Assembly: GCA_934574045.1 (NCBI GenBank) | Contig: CAKTMK010000007.1 | Location: 1 to 64,000, forward strand | Origin: an uncultured Oscillibacter sp. | GTDB taxonomy: Bacteria; Bacillota; Clostridia; Oscillospirales; Oscillospiraceae | Direction of reading: 5' to 3' | DNA length: 64,000 nucleotides | Shown: positions 41,809-49,557 of the stretch, in pieces | Layout: each line of letters begins with the position of its first letter | Numbering within the stretch: the first letter of the stretch is position 1 | Notes under the pieces: model-generated | What the model was told of the DNA's origin: nothing | The model's database searches: none | What the model saw: only the letters and a program-made list of their open reading frames with translations | Position numbers and translations under genes: made by a program

Positions 41809-43167
41809 TCAACAGGAAATGCTGCGGCGCAGCTCCGCCCGGAAATCGGGATGGGCGATCTCGATCAGCGCCTGCGCACGCTGGACCACGCTCTTATACC
41901 GCAGATCCGCCACGCCGTATTCCGTGGCCACGTACTGCACGCAGCTGCGGGGCGTGGTGACAGCGGAGCCGTCCGCCAAACGGGGCACGATCTTGGAATG
42001 GAGCTGCCCGTTCCGGTCCCGATAGGCCGAGCGCAGGGCGATGATGCTCTTTCCGCCCCGGGACCACTGGGAGCCGACCACCCACTCCAGCTGCCCGCCG
42101 GTGCCGGAATACTGGCGGGGGCCGACGGTCTCGGCGTTGACCTGACCGGTCAGGTCGATCTCCATGGCGTTGTTGATGGACACCACATTGTCATTCCGGC
42201 AGATATTGCGCGGCTCGTTGGTCCAGCTCACTTCCTTCAGGCAGACCTTCGGATTGTCCGCCGCGAAGCGCCACAGCGCCCGGTCGCCCACGATGTGGCT
42301 GGTGACCAGCTTTCCGGGCAGGAGCTGCTTTTTCGCCCCCGTGATAACGCCCTTTTCCACCAGCTCCATCACACAGTTGGTCAGGACCTCCGTGTGCAGG
42401 CCCAGATTCCGCTTCCCGGCGTAGGCCAGGCAGGAGCCAACCGCGTTGGCAAGGCCGCCAAGCCCGAACTGGATGCACGCGCCGTCCGGCACCAGCTCGG
42501 CGATGTACCCGGCGATTTGCTGATCCGTCTCGTCCGGGGGCGGGACGGTGGACTCCGTGGGCTGGAAATCGTCCTCCACGATGGCGTCCACCTCGGAGAC
42601 GTGGAGCAGCGTATGCTCCTCGCCGCCGCTGCAGATAAAGGGAAGGTTCCGGTTCACCACCGCGATCAGCCGGACGCCGGGCCGGTCGAATACGCAGCGG
42701 TTCAGCGTTCCCGCCCAGAGGCTGCGGCTCATCCAGCCCTCCTCATTGGGCGGCGACACCGCCGCCACCACCGTTTTCGGCTCCCGGGAGGCGAGCCACG
42801 CCCCCGTCCGGCCCAGATGCGCCGGGACATAGTGGAGGTTCCCCTGGGCGGCAAAGGCCCGCTCCATGGCAAAAAAGTCGGAATTGCAGGTCACGTGCTC
42901 CCGGCAGGCCGGGCCCATCAGCTCCGTGGGGTGGAGCATGAACAGGGCGTCCAGCTCGATCCGCGCGTCCTCCCGCAGAAGCCGCCGCGCCAGCGCCGCG
43001 TCATATTTTTCCGGCCAGCAGGCCGCGCCGCTGACCGCCGCCGGCGCGGAAAGCTCCGTCAGCTCGGCGGCTTCCTCCGCCGTCGTCAGCAGCGCGCGGT
43101 ACTGTGCCTGCCATCCTCCCGGCAGATCCGCAAGGCGGCCCCGCCGTATCGGTTGAAGCTGTTCCAC
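41809..43167 (-). CDS. Acyl-CoA:carboxylate CoA-transferase (acetyl-CoA hydrolase/transferase, cat/but type)
   Basis: 452-residue CoA transferase of the class that includes 4-hydroxybutyrate, succinyl and butyryl CoA transferases. The CoA-binding glycine loop is FGLGGLANAVGS near 257-268, with the catalytic Glu in GLHTEVLTNCV about 18 residues later; SGGEEHTLLHVSEVDAIVEDD and VVGSQWSRGGKSIIALRS follow the family. In a butyrate-forming gut Clostridium it could exchange butyryl-CoA and acetate, but succinate or 4-hydroxybutyrate are equally possible. The start is a GTG at 43165-43167 with GGAGGGGG five bases upstream; the frame extends upstream without a start signal. Confidence 0.85.
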   Translation of the reverse strand: MEQLQPIRRGRLADLPGGWQAQYRALLTTAEEAAELTELSAPAAVSGAACWPEKYDAALARRLLREDARIELDALFMLHPTELMGPACREHVTCNSDFFAMERAFAAQGNLHYVPAHLGRTGAWLASREPKTVVAAVSPPNEEGWMSRSLWAGTLNRCVFDRPGVRLIAVVNRNLPFICSGGEEHTLLHVSEVDAIVEDDFQPTESTVPPPDETDQQIAGYIAELVPDGACIQFGLGGLANAVGSCLAYAGKRNLGLHTEVLTNCVMELVEKGVITGAKKQLLPGKLVTSHIVGDRALWRFAADNPKVCLKEVSWTNEPRNICRNDNVVSINNAMEIDLTGQVNAETVGPRQYSGTGGQLEWVVGSQWSRGGKSIIALRSAYRDRNGQLHSKIVPRLADGSAVTTPRSCVQYVATEYGVADLRYKSVVQRAQALIEIAHPDFRAELRRSISC

Positions 43168-43185
43168 AGCGTCCCCCTCCTCGTA

Positions 43186-43224
43186 GTATGATGTTATTGT
43201 GCGTTGTATGATGATTTCATCATA
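43186..43224 (-). promoter_or_regulatory. Operator region of the CoA transferase: perfect palindrome and repeated TATGATG words
   Basis: TATGATGA-TT-TCATCATA at 43207-43224 is a perfect 8+8 inverted repeat covering the -10. A further GTATGATG lies at 43186-43193, 20 bases from the one at 43206-43213. The minus-strand word CATCATACAACGCA (43213-43200) recurs at 63349-63362. Confidence 0.6.
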
Positions 43225-43247
43225 GCATACCACCCCGCAAAAGGCAA
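43219..43247 (-). promoter_or_regulatory. Sigma-A promoter of the CoA transferase
   Basis: Minus strand TTGCCT (43247-43242), 17-base spacer, TATGAT (43224-43219). Confidence 0.7.
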
Positions 43248-43324
43248 GGCAAACGCGCGGACGGCACACGCGTTTTTTCATGCGGAACAGCCTGCATATT
43301 TAATAAACATTTAAGAATTAGTCC

Positions 43325-43353
43325 TTGCAAACCGACCGCCCCTATGCTATAGT
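43325..43353 (+). promoter_or_regulatory. Sigma-A promoter of the phospholipase C-like gene
   Basis: TTGCAA (43325-43330), 17-base spacer, TATAGT (43348-43353). Confidence 0.7.
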
Positions 43354-43402
43354 AAAGAGGATTTTTCGGACGGCCCGCCGCCCGAGCATTCGGAGGTGCG
43401 CT

Positions 43403-43969
43403 TTGCAAAAACGCAGTCACAAGCTCCTTGCCTCGCAGCTGCTGGAGGCGCGGAACGGCTTTCAGCGCCGCCGCTTTGAGCTGGCCTTTCTGTTCGGCTC
43501 CTTTCAGCCGGACTGCAACCCGCTTTCCTACTTAAAAGGCTCCATCCGCAGCCGTACCTTCCGCGGACATAATTACACCAATTCGGACCGGTATATCGTC
43601 AGCCGCATCCTCCGGCTCCAGCGCCGGGAAAAGGTGTGGACCTGCTGGCAGTATTATACGCTGGGCAAGCTCACCCACTATCTGGCGGACGCGTTCACCT
43701 ACCCCCACAACGAGAACTACCCGGACTCCCTGATGGAGCACCGGCGCTATGAGGACGCGCTGCGGGAATACCTCAGCTCCTATCTGAAGGTATGGGGCCT
43801 GCGTCCTGCCGACTGCGCCGGGAGCGAGCTGATCGACCGGCTGCGGGAGCTGCACCGGCAGTATATGGAGGCCCGGGCGGATATGTACCGGGACGTGCGC
43901 TACATCATCGAGGCCACCTCGCTTCTGATGAGCGGCGTGCTGCCGGAGGCAGCGGCCGCCGCGGTTTGA
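43403..43969 (+). CDS. Zinc-dependent phospholipase C-like protein
   Basis: 188 residues. An all-helical protein of the zinc-dependent phospholipase C / S1-P1 nuclease-like type: HKLLASQLLEA, LAFLFGSFQPDCNPLSYLKGS, then the likely metal segment LGKLTHYLADAFTYPHNENY near 95-115. No signal peptide is present, so it acts inside or is not a secreted enzyme. The catalytic Trp at the mature N-terminus of classical PLC is missing. The start is a TTG at 43403 with GGAGG six bases upstream; the frame is open upstream but crosses the promoter. Confidence 0.75.
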   Translation: MQKRSHKLLASQLLEARNGFQRRRFELAFLFGSFQPDCNPLSYLKGSIRSRTFRGHNYTNSDRYIVSRILRLQRREKVWTCWQYYTLGKLTHYLADAFTYPHNENYPDSLMEHRRYEDALREYLSSYLKVWGLRPADCAGSELIDRLRELHRQYMEARADMYRDVRYIIEATSLLMSGVLPEAAAAAV

Positions 43970-44023
43970 CCGATCCGGCAGAATTGCATAGGTTCTGCCC
44001 ATGATATTTGTCGATTTTGCCGC

Positions 44024-44052
44024 TGTTCTTTTTAGAACGGCCATGGTATGAT
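44024..44052 (+). promoter_or_regulatory. Extended -10 promoter of the aro operon with a dyad over the -35
   Basis: TGGTATGAT (44044-44052) with a poor -35, TGTTCT (44024-44029), at 17 bases. GTTCT-N4-AGAAC (44025-44038) is a perfect small dyad over the -35 and might be an operator. Confidence 0.5.
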
Positions 44053-44090
44053 TTCGATAGTTTAAAGCACGAATGCAAGGAGACTGGATC

Positions 44091-44195
44091 ATGTCCGCTT
44101 TCACGTTTGCAGCCGAATACCGCTACTTTAGCTTTACCTATTATTATGGTAAGGCTTATTTCGGTTGGGCTGAAAACGAGGGCGTGCGCGCTTGA
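44091..44195 (+). CDS. Aromatic-rich leader peptide of the aro operon
   Basis: A 34-codon open frame with AAGGAG eight bases before its ATG. Twelve of 34 residues are aromatic: five Phe, six Tyr, one Trp; residues 10-26 read YRYFSFTYYYGKAYFGW. This composition has no other reasonable meaning than a sensing peptide: ribosome stalling at Phe or Tyr codons would let the downstream RNA avoid the terminator at 44223-44255. It is analogous to PheL, and to leaders of aromatic biosynthesis operons in other bacteria, but I know no named family. The stop is followed 28 bases later by the terminator stem. Confidence 0.9.
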   Translation: MSAFTFAAEYRYFSFTYYYGKAYFGWAENEGVRA

Positions 44196-44222
44196 TCCTG
44201 TCAAAGATCACCCGTACATGAC

Positions 44223-44255
44223 GACCCGCAGCCGGACCGGCTGCGGGTCTTTTTT
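44223..44255 (+). terminator. Attenuator terminator before aroF
   Basis: GACCCGCAGCCG pairs with CGGCTGCGGGTC and is followed by TTTTTT (44250-44255). It lies between the leader peptide stop and the aroF start, 28 bases before the gene, so it controls entry of polymerase into the operon. Confidence 0.92.
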
Positions 44256-44282
44256 GTACCATTTATTTAAGGAGGAACCGTC

Positions 44283-45296
44283 ATGATCGTCATTCTCAAG
44301 CAGAACCCCAACCGCGAGCAGCTGGAAAGCCTTATCAACTGGCTGCAGGAAAAGGGCGTCACCATCCACACCAGCATCGGCGAGGCCCACACCATTCTGG
44401 GCCTTGTGGGCGACACCTCCAAGCTGGACATCGACCTGATCGCCGCGCTGGACATCGTGGACGACGTAAAGCGGGTACAGGAGCCTTACAAGAACGCCAA
44501 CCGCAAGTTCCACCCCGAGGACACCGTGGTCAAGGTGGGCGACACCCAGATTGGCGGCGGCAACCTGACCATCATGGCCGGTCCCTGCTCCGTGGAGAGC
44601 GAGGAGCAGGTGGTGGCCATCGCCAAGGCCGTGAAGGCCGGCGGCGCCACCATGCTGCGCGGCGGCGCGTTCAAGCCCCGCACCTCGCCCTACTCCTTCC
44701 AGGGCCTTGGCGCGCAGGGACTGGAGTTCCTGAAGGTCGCCCGGCAGGAGACGGGCCTGCCCATCGTCACCGAGCTGATGGACATCTCCCAGATCCCCCT
44801 GTTCGAGGATGTGGACGTGATCCAGATCGGCGCGCGGAATATGCAGAACTTCAACCTCCTCAAGGAGGTGGGCAAGCTGGATAAGCCCGTCATGATTAAG
44901 CGCGGTATGTCCGCCACCTATGAGGAGTGGCTCATGAGCGCGGAGTACGTCATGGCCAGCGGCAACGAAAAGGTCATCCTCTGCGAGCGCGGCATCCGCA
45001 CCTTTGAGACCTACACCCGCAACACGCTGGATCTGGCCTGCATCCCCGTGCTGCGCAAGCTGACCCACCTGCCCATCATCATCGACCCCAGCCACGCCAC
45101 CGGCAAGAGCTGGCTGGTGCCGCCGCTGGCGGTGGGCGCCGTGGCCACCGGGGCGGACGGCCTGCTCATCGAAGTCCACAACGACCCGGCCCACGCCCTG
45201 TGCGACGGCGCGCAGTCCCTGAAGCCGGAGGTCTTTGCGGAGCTGGCGGCGAAGCTGCACAAGATGCACGACTTCTGCGCTACGCTGGAGGGCTGA
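44283..45296 (+). CDS. aroF: 3-deoxy-7-phosphoheptulonate synthase, type I-beta
   Basis: First enzyme of the shikimate pathway: PEP plus erythrose 4-phosphate to DAHP. 337 residues with an N-terminal ferredoxin-like regulatory domain (1-70, MIVILKQNPNREQLESLINWL) and the TIM barrel with MAGPCSVES, LRGGAFKPRTSPYSFQGLG, IKRGMSAT and DPSHATGKSWLV. The regulatory domain is the feedback site (Tyr or Phe) in Thermotoga-type enzymes. AAGGAGG lies six bases before the ATG. It is the first structural gene behind the attenuator; tyrA follows after four bases. Confidence 0.97.
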   Translation: MIVILKQNPNREQLESLINWLQEKGVTIHTSIGEAHTILGLVGDTSKLDIDLIAALDIVDDVKRVQEPYKNANRKFHPEDTVVKVGDTQIGGGNLTIMAGPCSVESEEQVVAIAKAVKAGGATMLRGGAFKPRTSPYSFQGLGAQGLEFLKVARQETGLPIVTELMDISQIPLFEDVDVIQIGARNMQNFNLLKEVGKLDKPVMIKRGMSATYEEWLMSAEYVMASGNEKVILCERGIRTFETYTRNTLDLACIPVLRKLTHLPIIIDPSHATGKSWLVPPLAVGAVATGADGLLIEVHNDPAHALCDGAQSLKPEVFAELAAKLHKMHDFCATLEG

Positions 45297-45300
45297 GACG

Positions 45301-46137
45301 ATGAACGTTGGCATCATCGGCCTGGGGCTGATCGGCGGCTCCATGGCAAAGAGCGTCAAGGCCCGCACGTCTCACACCGTCTGGGGCTTTGATACGGACG
45401 CGGAGACCATGACCCTCGCCCGCCTGTGCGGCGCCATCGACGGGGCGCTGACGGAGGAAAACCTCCCCCAGTGCGACCTCATTCTGGTGGCCGTCTGCCC
45501 CGGCGCGGCGGTGAAGTGGGTCGCGTCCCACGCGGAGCACATCGCCCAGACAGCCATCGTGGTGGATCTTTGCGGCGTGAAGCGGGCGGTAGTGGAGCAG
45601 ATCGCCCCCATCGCGGCTCAGCGGGGCTTCGCCTACATCGGCGGCCATCCCATGGCGGGACTGGAGCGGGGCGGCTTCGTCAACTCCAGCGACCATCTCT
45701 ACGACGGCGCGTCCATGATCCTCACGCCGGACAACCGGACGGATATGCAGCTTCTGGAGACGCTCAAGGCGTTCTTCCTGGACGTGGGCTTCGCCAACCT
45801 CACCTTCTCCGACCCGGACGAGCACGACCGCATCATTGCCTACACCTCTCAGCTGGCCCACATTGCCTCCAGCGCTTACGTCAAGTCGCCGGAGGCCCAG
45901 AAGCGCCGCGGCTTCTCCGCCGGGAGCTTCCGGGACATGACCCGCGTGGCCCGGCTGGACGAGAAGATGTGGACCGAGCTGTTTCTGGACAACGCCGACC
46001 ACCTGACCGAGGAGCTGGGCATCCTGATCGGCCACCTGAACGAGTATCTGGCCGCTCTGGAGAGCCGCGACGCGGACGCGCTGCGGGCGCTTTTGAAGGA
46101 GGGCCGCGAGCTGAAGGCCACCGCCGGCGGAAACTGA
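45301..46137 (+). CDS. tyrA: Prephenate dehydrogenase
   Basis: Oxidative decarboxylation of prephenate to 4-hydroxyphenylpyruvate for tyrosine. 278 residues: Rossmann start VGIIGLGLIGGSMAKSV, and the catalytic IGGHPMAGLERGG near 115-127 with the conserved His. There is no chorismate mutase or ACT domain, so no allosteric module is attached. GGAGG of the preceding gene end lies nine bases before the ATG. It could use arogenate instead, which sequence does not decide. Confidence 0.95.
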   Translation: MNVGIIGLGLIGGSMAKSVKARTSHTVWGFDTDAETMTLARLCGAIDGALTEENLPQCDLILVAVCPGAAVKWVASHAEHIAQTAIVVDLCGVKRAVVEQIAPIAAQRGFAYIGGHPMAGLERGGFVNSSDHLYDGASMILTPDNRTDMQLLETLKAFFLDVGFANLTFSDPDEHDRIIAYTSQLAHIASSAYVKSPEAQKRRGFSAGSFRDMTRVARLDEKMWTELFLDNADHLTEELGILIGHLNEYLAALESRDADALRALLKEGRELKATAGGN

Positions 46138-46167
46138 GCCGGACTATCTCATCAAACGGAGGTCCCC

Positions 46168-47238
46168 ATGGAATCCAATCAGACCATCACAATCCAGACC
46201 CAGCCGTCCTATCTCGTGCACATCGGCTCCGGTCTGCTGGACCGCTGCGGCCAGTTCGCCGCCGAGGCTCTGACTCCCTGCCGCGCCGCCGTGGTCACGG
46301 ACAGCAATGTGGCGCCGCTGTACCTCTCCCGGGTAGAGGAGAGCCTGCGCGCTGCGGGCTTCTCCGTCTGCGCCCACGTGTTCCCCGCCGGCGAGGCGCG
46401 GAAAAACCTCTCCACCCTCTCCGACATTCTGGAATTTCTGGCGCAGGAGCAGCTCACCCGCAGCGACTGCGTCGTGGCGCTGGGCGGCGGCGTGTGCGGC
46501 GATATGGCGGGCTTTGCCGCGGGATGCTACCTGCGGGGCGTCGCCTATGTCCAGATCCCCACCACCCTGCTGTCCTCCGTGGACTCCTCCGTGGGCGGCA
46601 AGACCGCCGTGGATCTGCGGGCGGGCAAGAATCTGGCAGGGCTGTTTCTCCAGCCCTCCGCCGTGGTGTGCGACACGGACTGCCTGCGCACCCTCCCCCC
46701 GCTGGAGCGGGCGGACGGCACGGCGGAGGCGCTCAAGACCGGCGTTCTCTCCGGCGCGGAGCTGTTCTCCCTGTTTGAAGCGGACGACATCACGCCCCAT
46801 CTGAGCGAGATCGTGGGCCGGTGCATCGCCTTCAAAGGCTCCGTGGTGGAGCAGGACCCGCTGGACAACGGCCTGCGCCGGACGCTGAATCTGGGCCACA
46901 CCGCCGGACACGCCATCGAAAAGTGCAGCGGCTACGCTCTGCACCACGGCCACGCCGTGGCCGCCGGCCTCGCCATCATCGCCCGGGCGGCGGAGGCGCT
47001 GGGCTGGGCGGAGGAGCCGTGCGCCGCCCGCATCTGCGCGGCCCTGCGGCGGCACGGTCTGCCCACCGGCACGGAGTACGCCCCCGCGGCGCTGGCGCAG
47101 GCGGCGCTGGCGGACAAAAAACGCCGGGGCGGCAGCATTTCGCTGGTCGTTCCCAGAAGGATCGGCAAGTGCGAGATGGTCACTGTCCCCGTTGGCGAGC
47201 TGGAGCGCATCTTCGCCGCCGGATGGGAGGACCGCTGA
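46168..47238 (+). CDS. aroB: 3-dehydroquinate synthase
   Basis: Second step of the pathway: DAHP to 3-dehydroquinate, NAD and Zn2+ dependent. 356 residues with VALGGGVCGDMAGFAAGCYLRG (NAD region near 103-123), the segment TLLSSVDSSVGGKTAVD, and the metal ligands in LNLGHTAGHAIE near 240-251. GGAGG lies about eight bases before the ATG. The last base of its TGA is the first base of the aroA ATG, so the genes are translationally coupled. Confidence 0.97.
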   Translation: MESNQTITIQTQPSYLVHIGSGLLDRCGQFAAEALTPCRAAVVTDSNVAPLYLSRVEESLRAAGFSVCAHVFPAGEARKNLSTLSDILEFLAQEQLTRSDCVVALGGGVCGDMAGFAAGCYLRGVAYVQIPTTLLSSVDSSVGGKTAVDLRAGKNLAGLFLQPSAVVCDTDCLRTLPPLERADGTAEALKTGVLSGAELFSLFEADDITPHLSEIVGRCIAFKGSVVEQDPLDNGLRRTLNLGHTAGHAIEKCSGYALHHGHAVAAGLAIIARAAEALGWAEEPCAARICAALRRHGLPTGTEYAPAALAQAALADKKRRGGSISLVVPRRIGKCEMVTVPVGELERIFAAGWEDR

Positions 47239-48461
47239 TGGACGTGTGCATCCGGCCCGCGCTGCTGCGCGGGGAGATCACGCCGCCGCCCAGCAAGTCT
47301 CAGGCCCACCGCCTGCTGATCGCCGCCGCGCTGGCGGAGGGCGTCAGCACCGTGCGGGGCGCGGCTCTCTCCGACGACATTCAGGCCACCCTGCGCTGTA
47401 TGGCGGCGCTGGGCGCGGAGTGGGAGCAGACCGCTCCGGGCGCGCTGCGCGTCCGCGGGACCCGGGGGCCGGTCCCCGGCGGGCCGCTCCCGGAGTTCGA
47501 CTGCGGGGAGTCCGGCTCCACCCTCCGTTTTTTCCTTCCGCTGGCGCTGGCGCTGGCGGGGGGCGGCGCGTTCACAGGCCGGGGACGGCTGATGGACCGG
47601 CCCCAGCGACCCTATTTCGAGCTGTTTGATGAAAAGGGCATGGCTTACCGCCAGTCCGCGGGCGTCCTGACAGTGGAGGGGCGGCTGGCCCCCGGCGAAT
47701 ACCGGCTGCGGGGCGACGTGTCCAGCCAGTTCTTCACGGGGCTGCTGCTGGCACTGCCGCTGCTGGACGGGCCGTCCACGCTGGTGAGCACCACCGCGCT
47801 GGAATCCGCGGACTACGTGGCCATGACGCTGGAGGTCCTCAAGACCGCCGGCGTCGCCGTCCGGGCGGACGCGGACGGGCGGCGTTTTCAGATCCCCGCC
47901 GCGCGTCCCCGCACCTTTGACGCGGTGGTGGAGGCGGACTGGTCGCAGGCCGCGTTCTGGTACGCCGCCGCGCTTCAGGGCGGCGAGGTCCGCGTGTGCG
48001 GGCTGAACGAGCGCTCCGCTCAGGGCGACCGGGTCATTGCCGGATACTTCCGGCAGATGCAGTCTCCCGGCGATCTGGAGATCGATGTTTCCGGCTGCCC
48101 CGATCTGGTGCCGCCGCTGGCCGTGATGGCGGCGGCGCGGCGGGGGACCGTCCGCCTTGCGAACGCCGCGCGCCTGCGGCTGAAGGAGAGCGACCGGCTC
48201 CGGACCACCGCCGCCATGGTCAACGCGCTGGGCGGTCAGGCGGAGGAGGGCGCGGACTTTTTGACCGTCCACGGCGTTCCCCAGCTCTCCGGCGGCACCG
48301 TGGACGGCGCCAACGACCACCGCATCGTCATGGCGGCGGCCATCGCCGCCGCCCGCTGCGCCGGGCCGGTCACGATCCTTGGGGCCGAGGCCGTGCGCAA
48401 GTCCTATCCCACGTTTTTCGAGGATTATCAGGCTCTGGGAGGTGACGCAGTTGTCCTCTGA
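47238..48461 (+). CDS. aroA: 5-enolpyruvylshikimate-3-phosphate synthase
   Basis: Sixth step: shikimate 3-phosphate plus PEP to EPSP. 407 residues. The start PSKSQAHRLLIAAALAEG, the PEP loop FDCGESGSTLRFFLPLALAL near 92-112, SSQFFTGLLLALPLL and the C-terminal LRLKESDRLRTTA and DHRIVMAAAIAA are present. The active-site Gly of LALALAG... and the SGST pattern do not match the classical class I form exactly, so inhibitor sensitivity cannot be predicted with confidence. The ATG overlaps the aroB stop; GGGAGG lies seven bases upstream. Confidence 0.96.
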   Translation: MDVCIRPALLRGEITPPPSKSQAHRLLIAAALAEGVSTVRGAALSDDIQATLRCMAALGAEWEQTAPGALRVRGTRGPVPGGPLPEFDCGESGSTLRFFLPLALALAGGGAFTGRGRLMDRPQRPYFELFDEKGMAYRQSAGVLTVEGRLAPGEYRLRGDVSSQFFTGLLLALPLLDGPSTLVSTTALESADYVAMTLEVLKTAGVAVRADADGRRFQIPAARPRTFDAVVEADWSQAAFWYAAALQGGEVRVCGLNERSAQGDRVIAGYFRQMQSPGDLEIDVSGCPDLVPPLAVMAAARRGTVRLANAARLRLKESDRLRTTAAMVNALGGQAEEGADFLTVHGVPQLSGGTVDGANDHRIVMAAAIAAARCAGPVTILGAEAVRKSYPTFFEDYQALGGDAVVL

Positions 48462-49557
48462 ATTTGGAAACCGCCTGCGCGTGAGCGTATTCGGCCAGTC
48501 CCACGGAAAGGCCATCGGCGTGGTGGCCGACGGCCTGCCCGCAGGAGAGGAGGTGGACATGGAGGCGCTGGCCCAGTTCATGGCCCGCCGCCGTCCGGGA
48601 CGCAGTCCCCTGTCCACCCCCCGGCAGGAGAGCGACATCCCCACGTTCCTCTCCGGTCTGGAAAACGGCATCACCTGCGGCGCGCCGCTGTGCGCGGTCA
48701 TTGAGAACCGGGACCAGCACTCCGCTGACTACGCGGCTCTAGCCGACACGCCCCGCCCCGGCCACGCGGACTACACCGCGTGGGTCAAGTGGGGCGGCCG
48801 GGCGGATATGCGGGGCGGCGGACACTTCTCCGGCCGCCTGACCGCGCCGCTGTGCATCATCGGCGGGATCGCCAAGCAGATCCTGGCCCGCCGGGGCGTC
48901 TATGTGGGCGCGCACCTGATGTCCGTGGGCGAGGAGTCGGACGTGCCGTTTCCCTCCCGCCCGGTGTCCGCCCTGTTCGACGAGGTGGCGGCGAAGCCCT
49001 TCCCCGTGCTGGACGACATCTGCGGCGAGCGGATGAAAAACGAGATCCTCACCGCCGCGCAGGAGGGGGACTCCGTAGGCGGCGTGGTGGAGTGTGCGGC
49101 CGTCGGCGTGCCCGCCGGACTGGGCGAGCCGATGTTCGGCGGTGTGGAAAACCGCCTTGCGGCGGCGCTGTTCGGCATCCCCGCCATGAAAGGACTGGAA
49201 TTCGGCGCGGGGTTCCAGTCCGCGGCGCTGCGCGGCAGCGTCAACAACGACCCCTTCTGCATCCGCAACCGGCGGGTGGAGACCACCCGCAACCGCTGCG
49301 GCGGTATTCTGGGCGGCATCACCAACGGGATGCCCCTGACGCTGCGGGCCGCCTTCAAGCCCACGCCCTCCATCTCCAAGCCGCAGCAGACCGTCCGGCT
49401 GAGCCGGATGGAGGAGACAGAGCTGGTCATCACCGGGCGGCACGACCCCTGCATCGCCCACCGGGCCGTTCCGGTGGTGGAGGCGGTGACCGCCGTGGTG
49501 CTGCTGGATATGCTTCTGGAAGAAAATGAAAAGGAGAGCAACCATGGAACTTTCTGA
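48451..49557 (+). CDS. aroC: Chorismate synthase
   Basis: Last common step: EPSP to chorismate with reduced FMN. 368 residues with FGQSHGKAIGVVADGLPAGEEVD near 12-34, RRRPGRSPLSTPRQESD, RADMRGGGHFSGRLTAP and GRHDPCIAHRAVPVVEA at the end. I place the start at the TTG at 48451 with GGAGG eight bases before; a GTG three codons earlier would abut that site. The start lies inside aroA (11-base overlap), and the end overlaps pheA by 14 bases, showing tight translational coupling. Confidence 0.95.
   Translation: MSSEFGNRLRVSVFGQSHGKAIGVVADGLPAGEEVDMEALAQFMARRRPGRSPLSTPRQESDIPTFLSGLENGITCGAPLCAVIENRDQHSADYAALADTPRPGHADYTAWVKWGGRADMRGGGHFSGRLTAPLCIIGGIAKQILARRGVYVGAHLMSVGEESDVPFPSRPVSALFDEVAAKPFPVLDDICGERMKNEILTAAQEGDSVGGVVECAAVGVPAGLGEPMFGGVENRLAAALFGIPAMKGLEFGAGFQSAALRGSVNNDPFCIRNRRVETTRNRCGGILGGITNGMPLTLRAAFKPTPSISKPQQTVRLSRMEETELVITGRHDPCIAHRAVPVVEAVTAVVLLDMLLEENEKESNHGTF

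Noticed and set aside
43970..44282. T-box leader before aroF
   Set aside because: No T-box AGGGUGGNACCGCG sequence; the leader peptide explains the region better.
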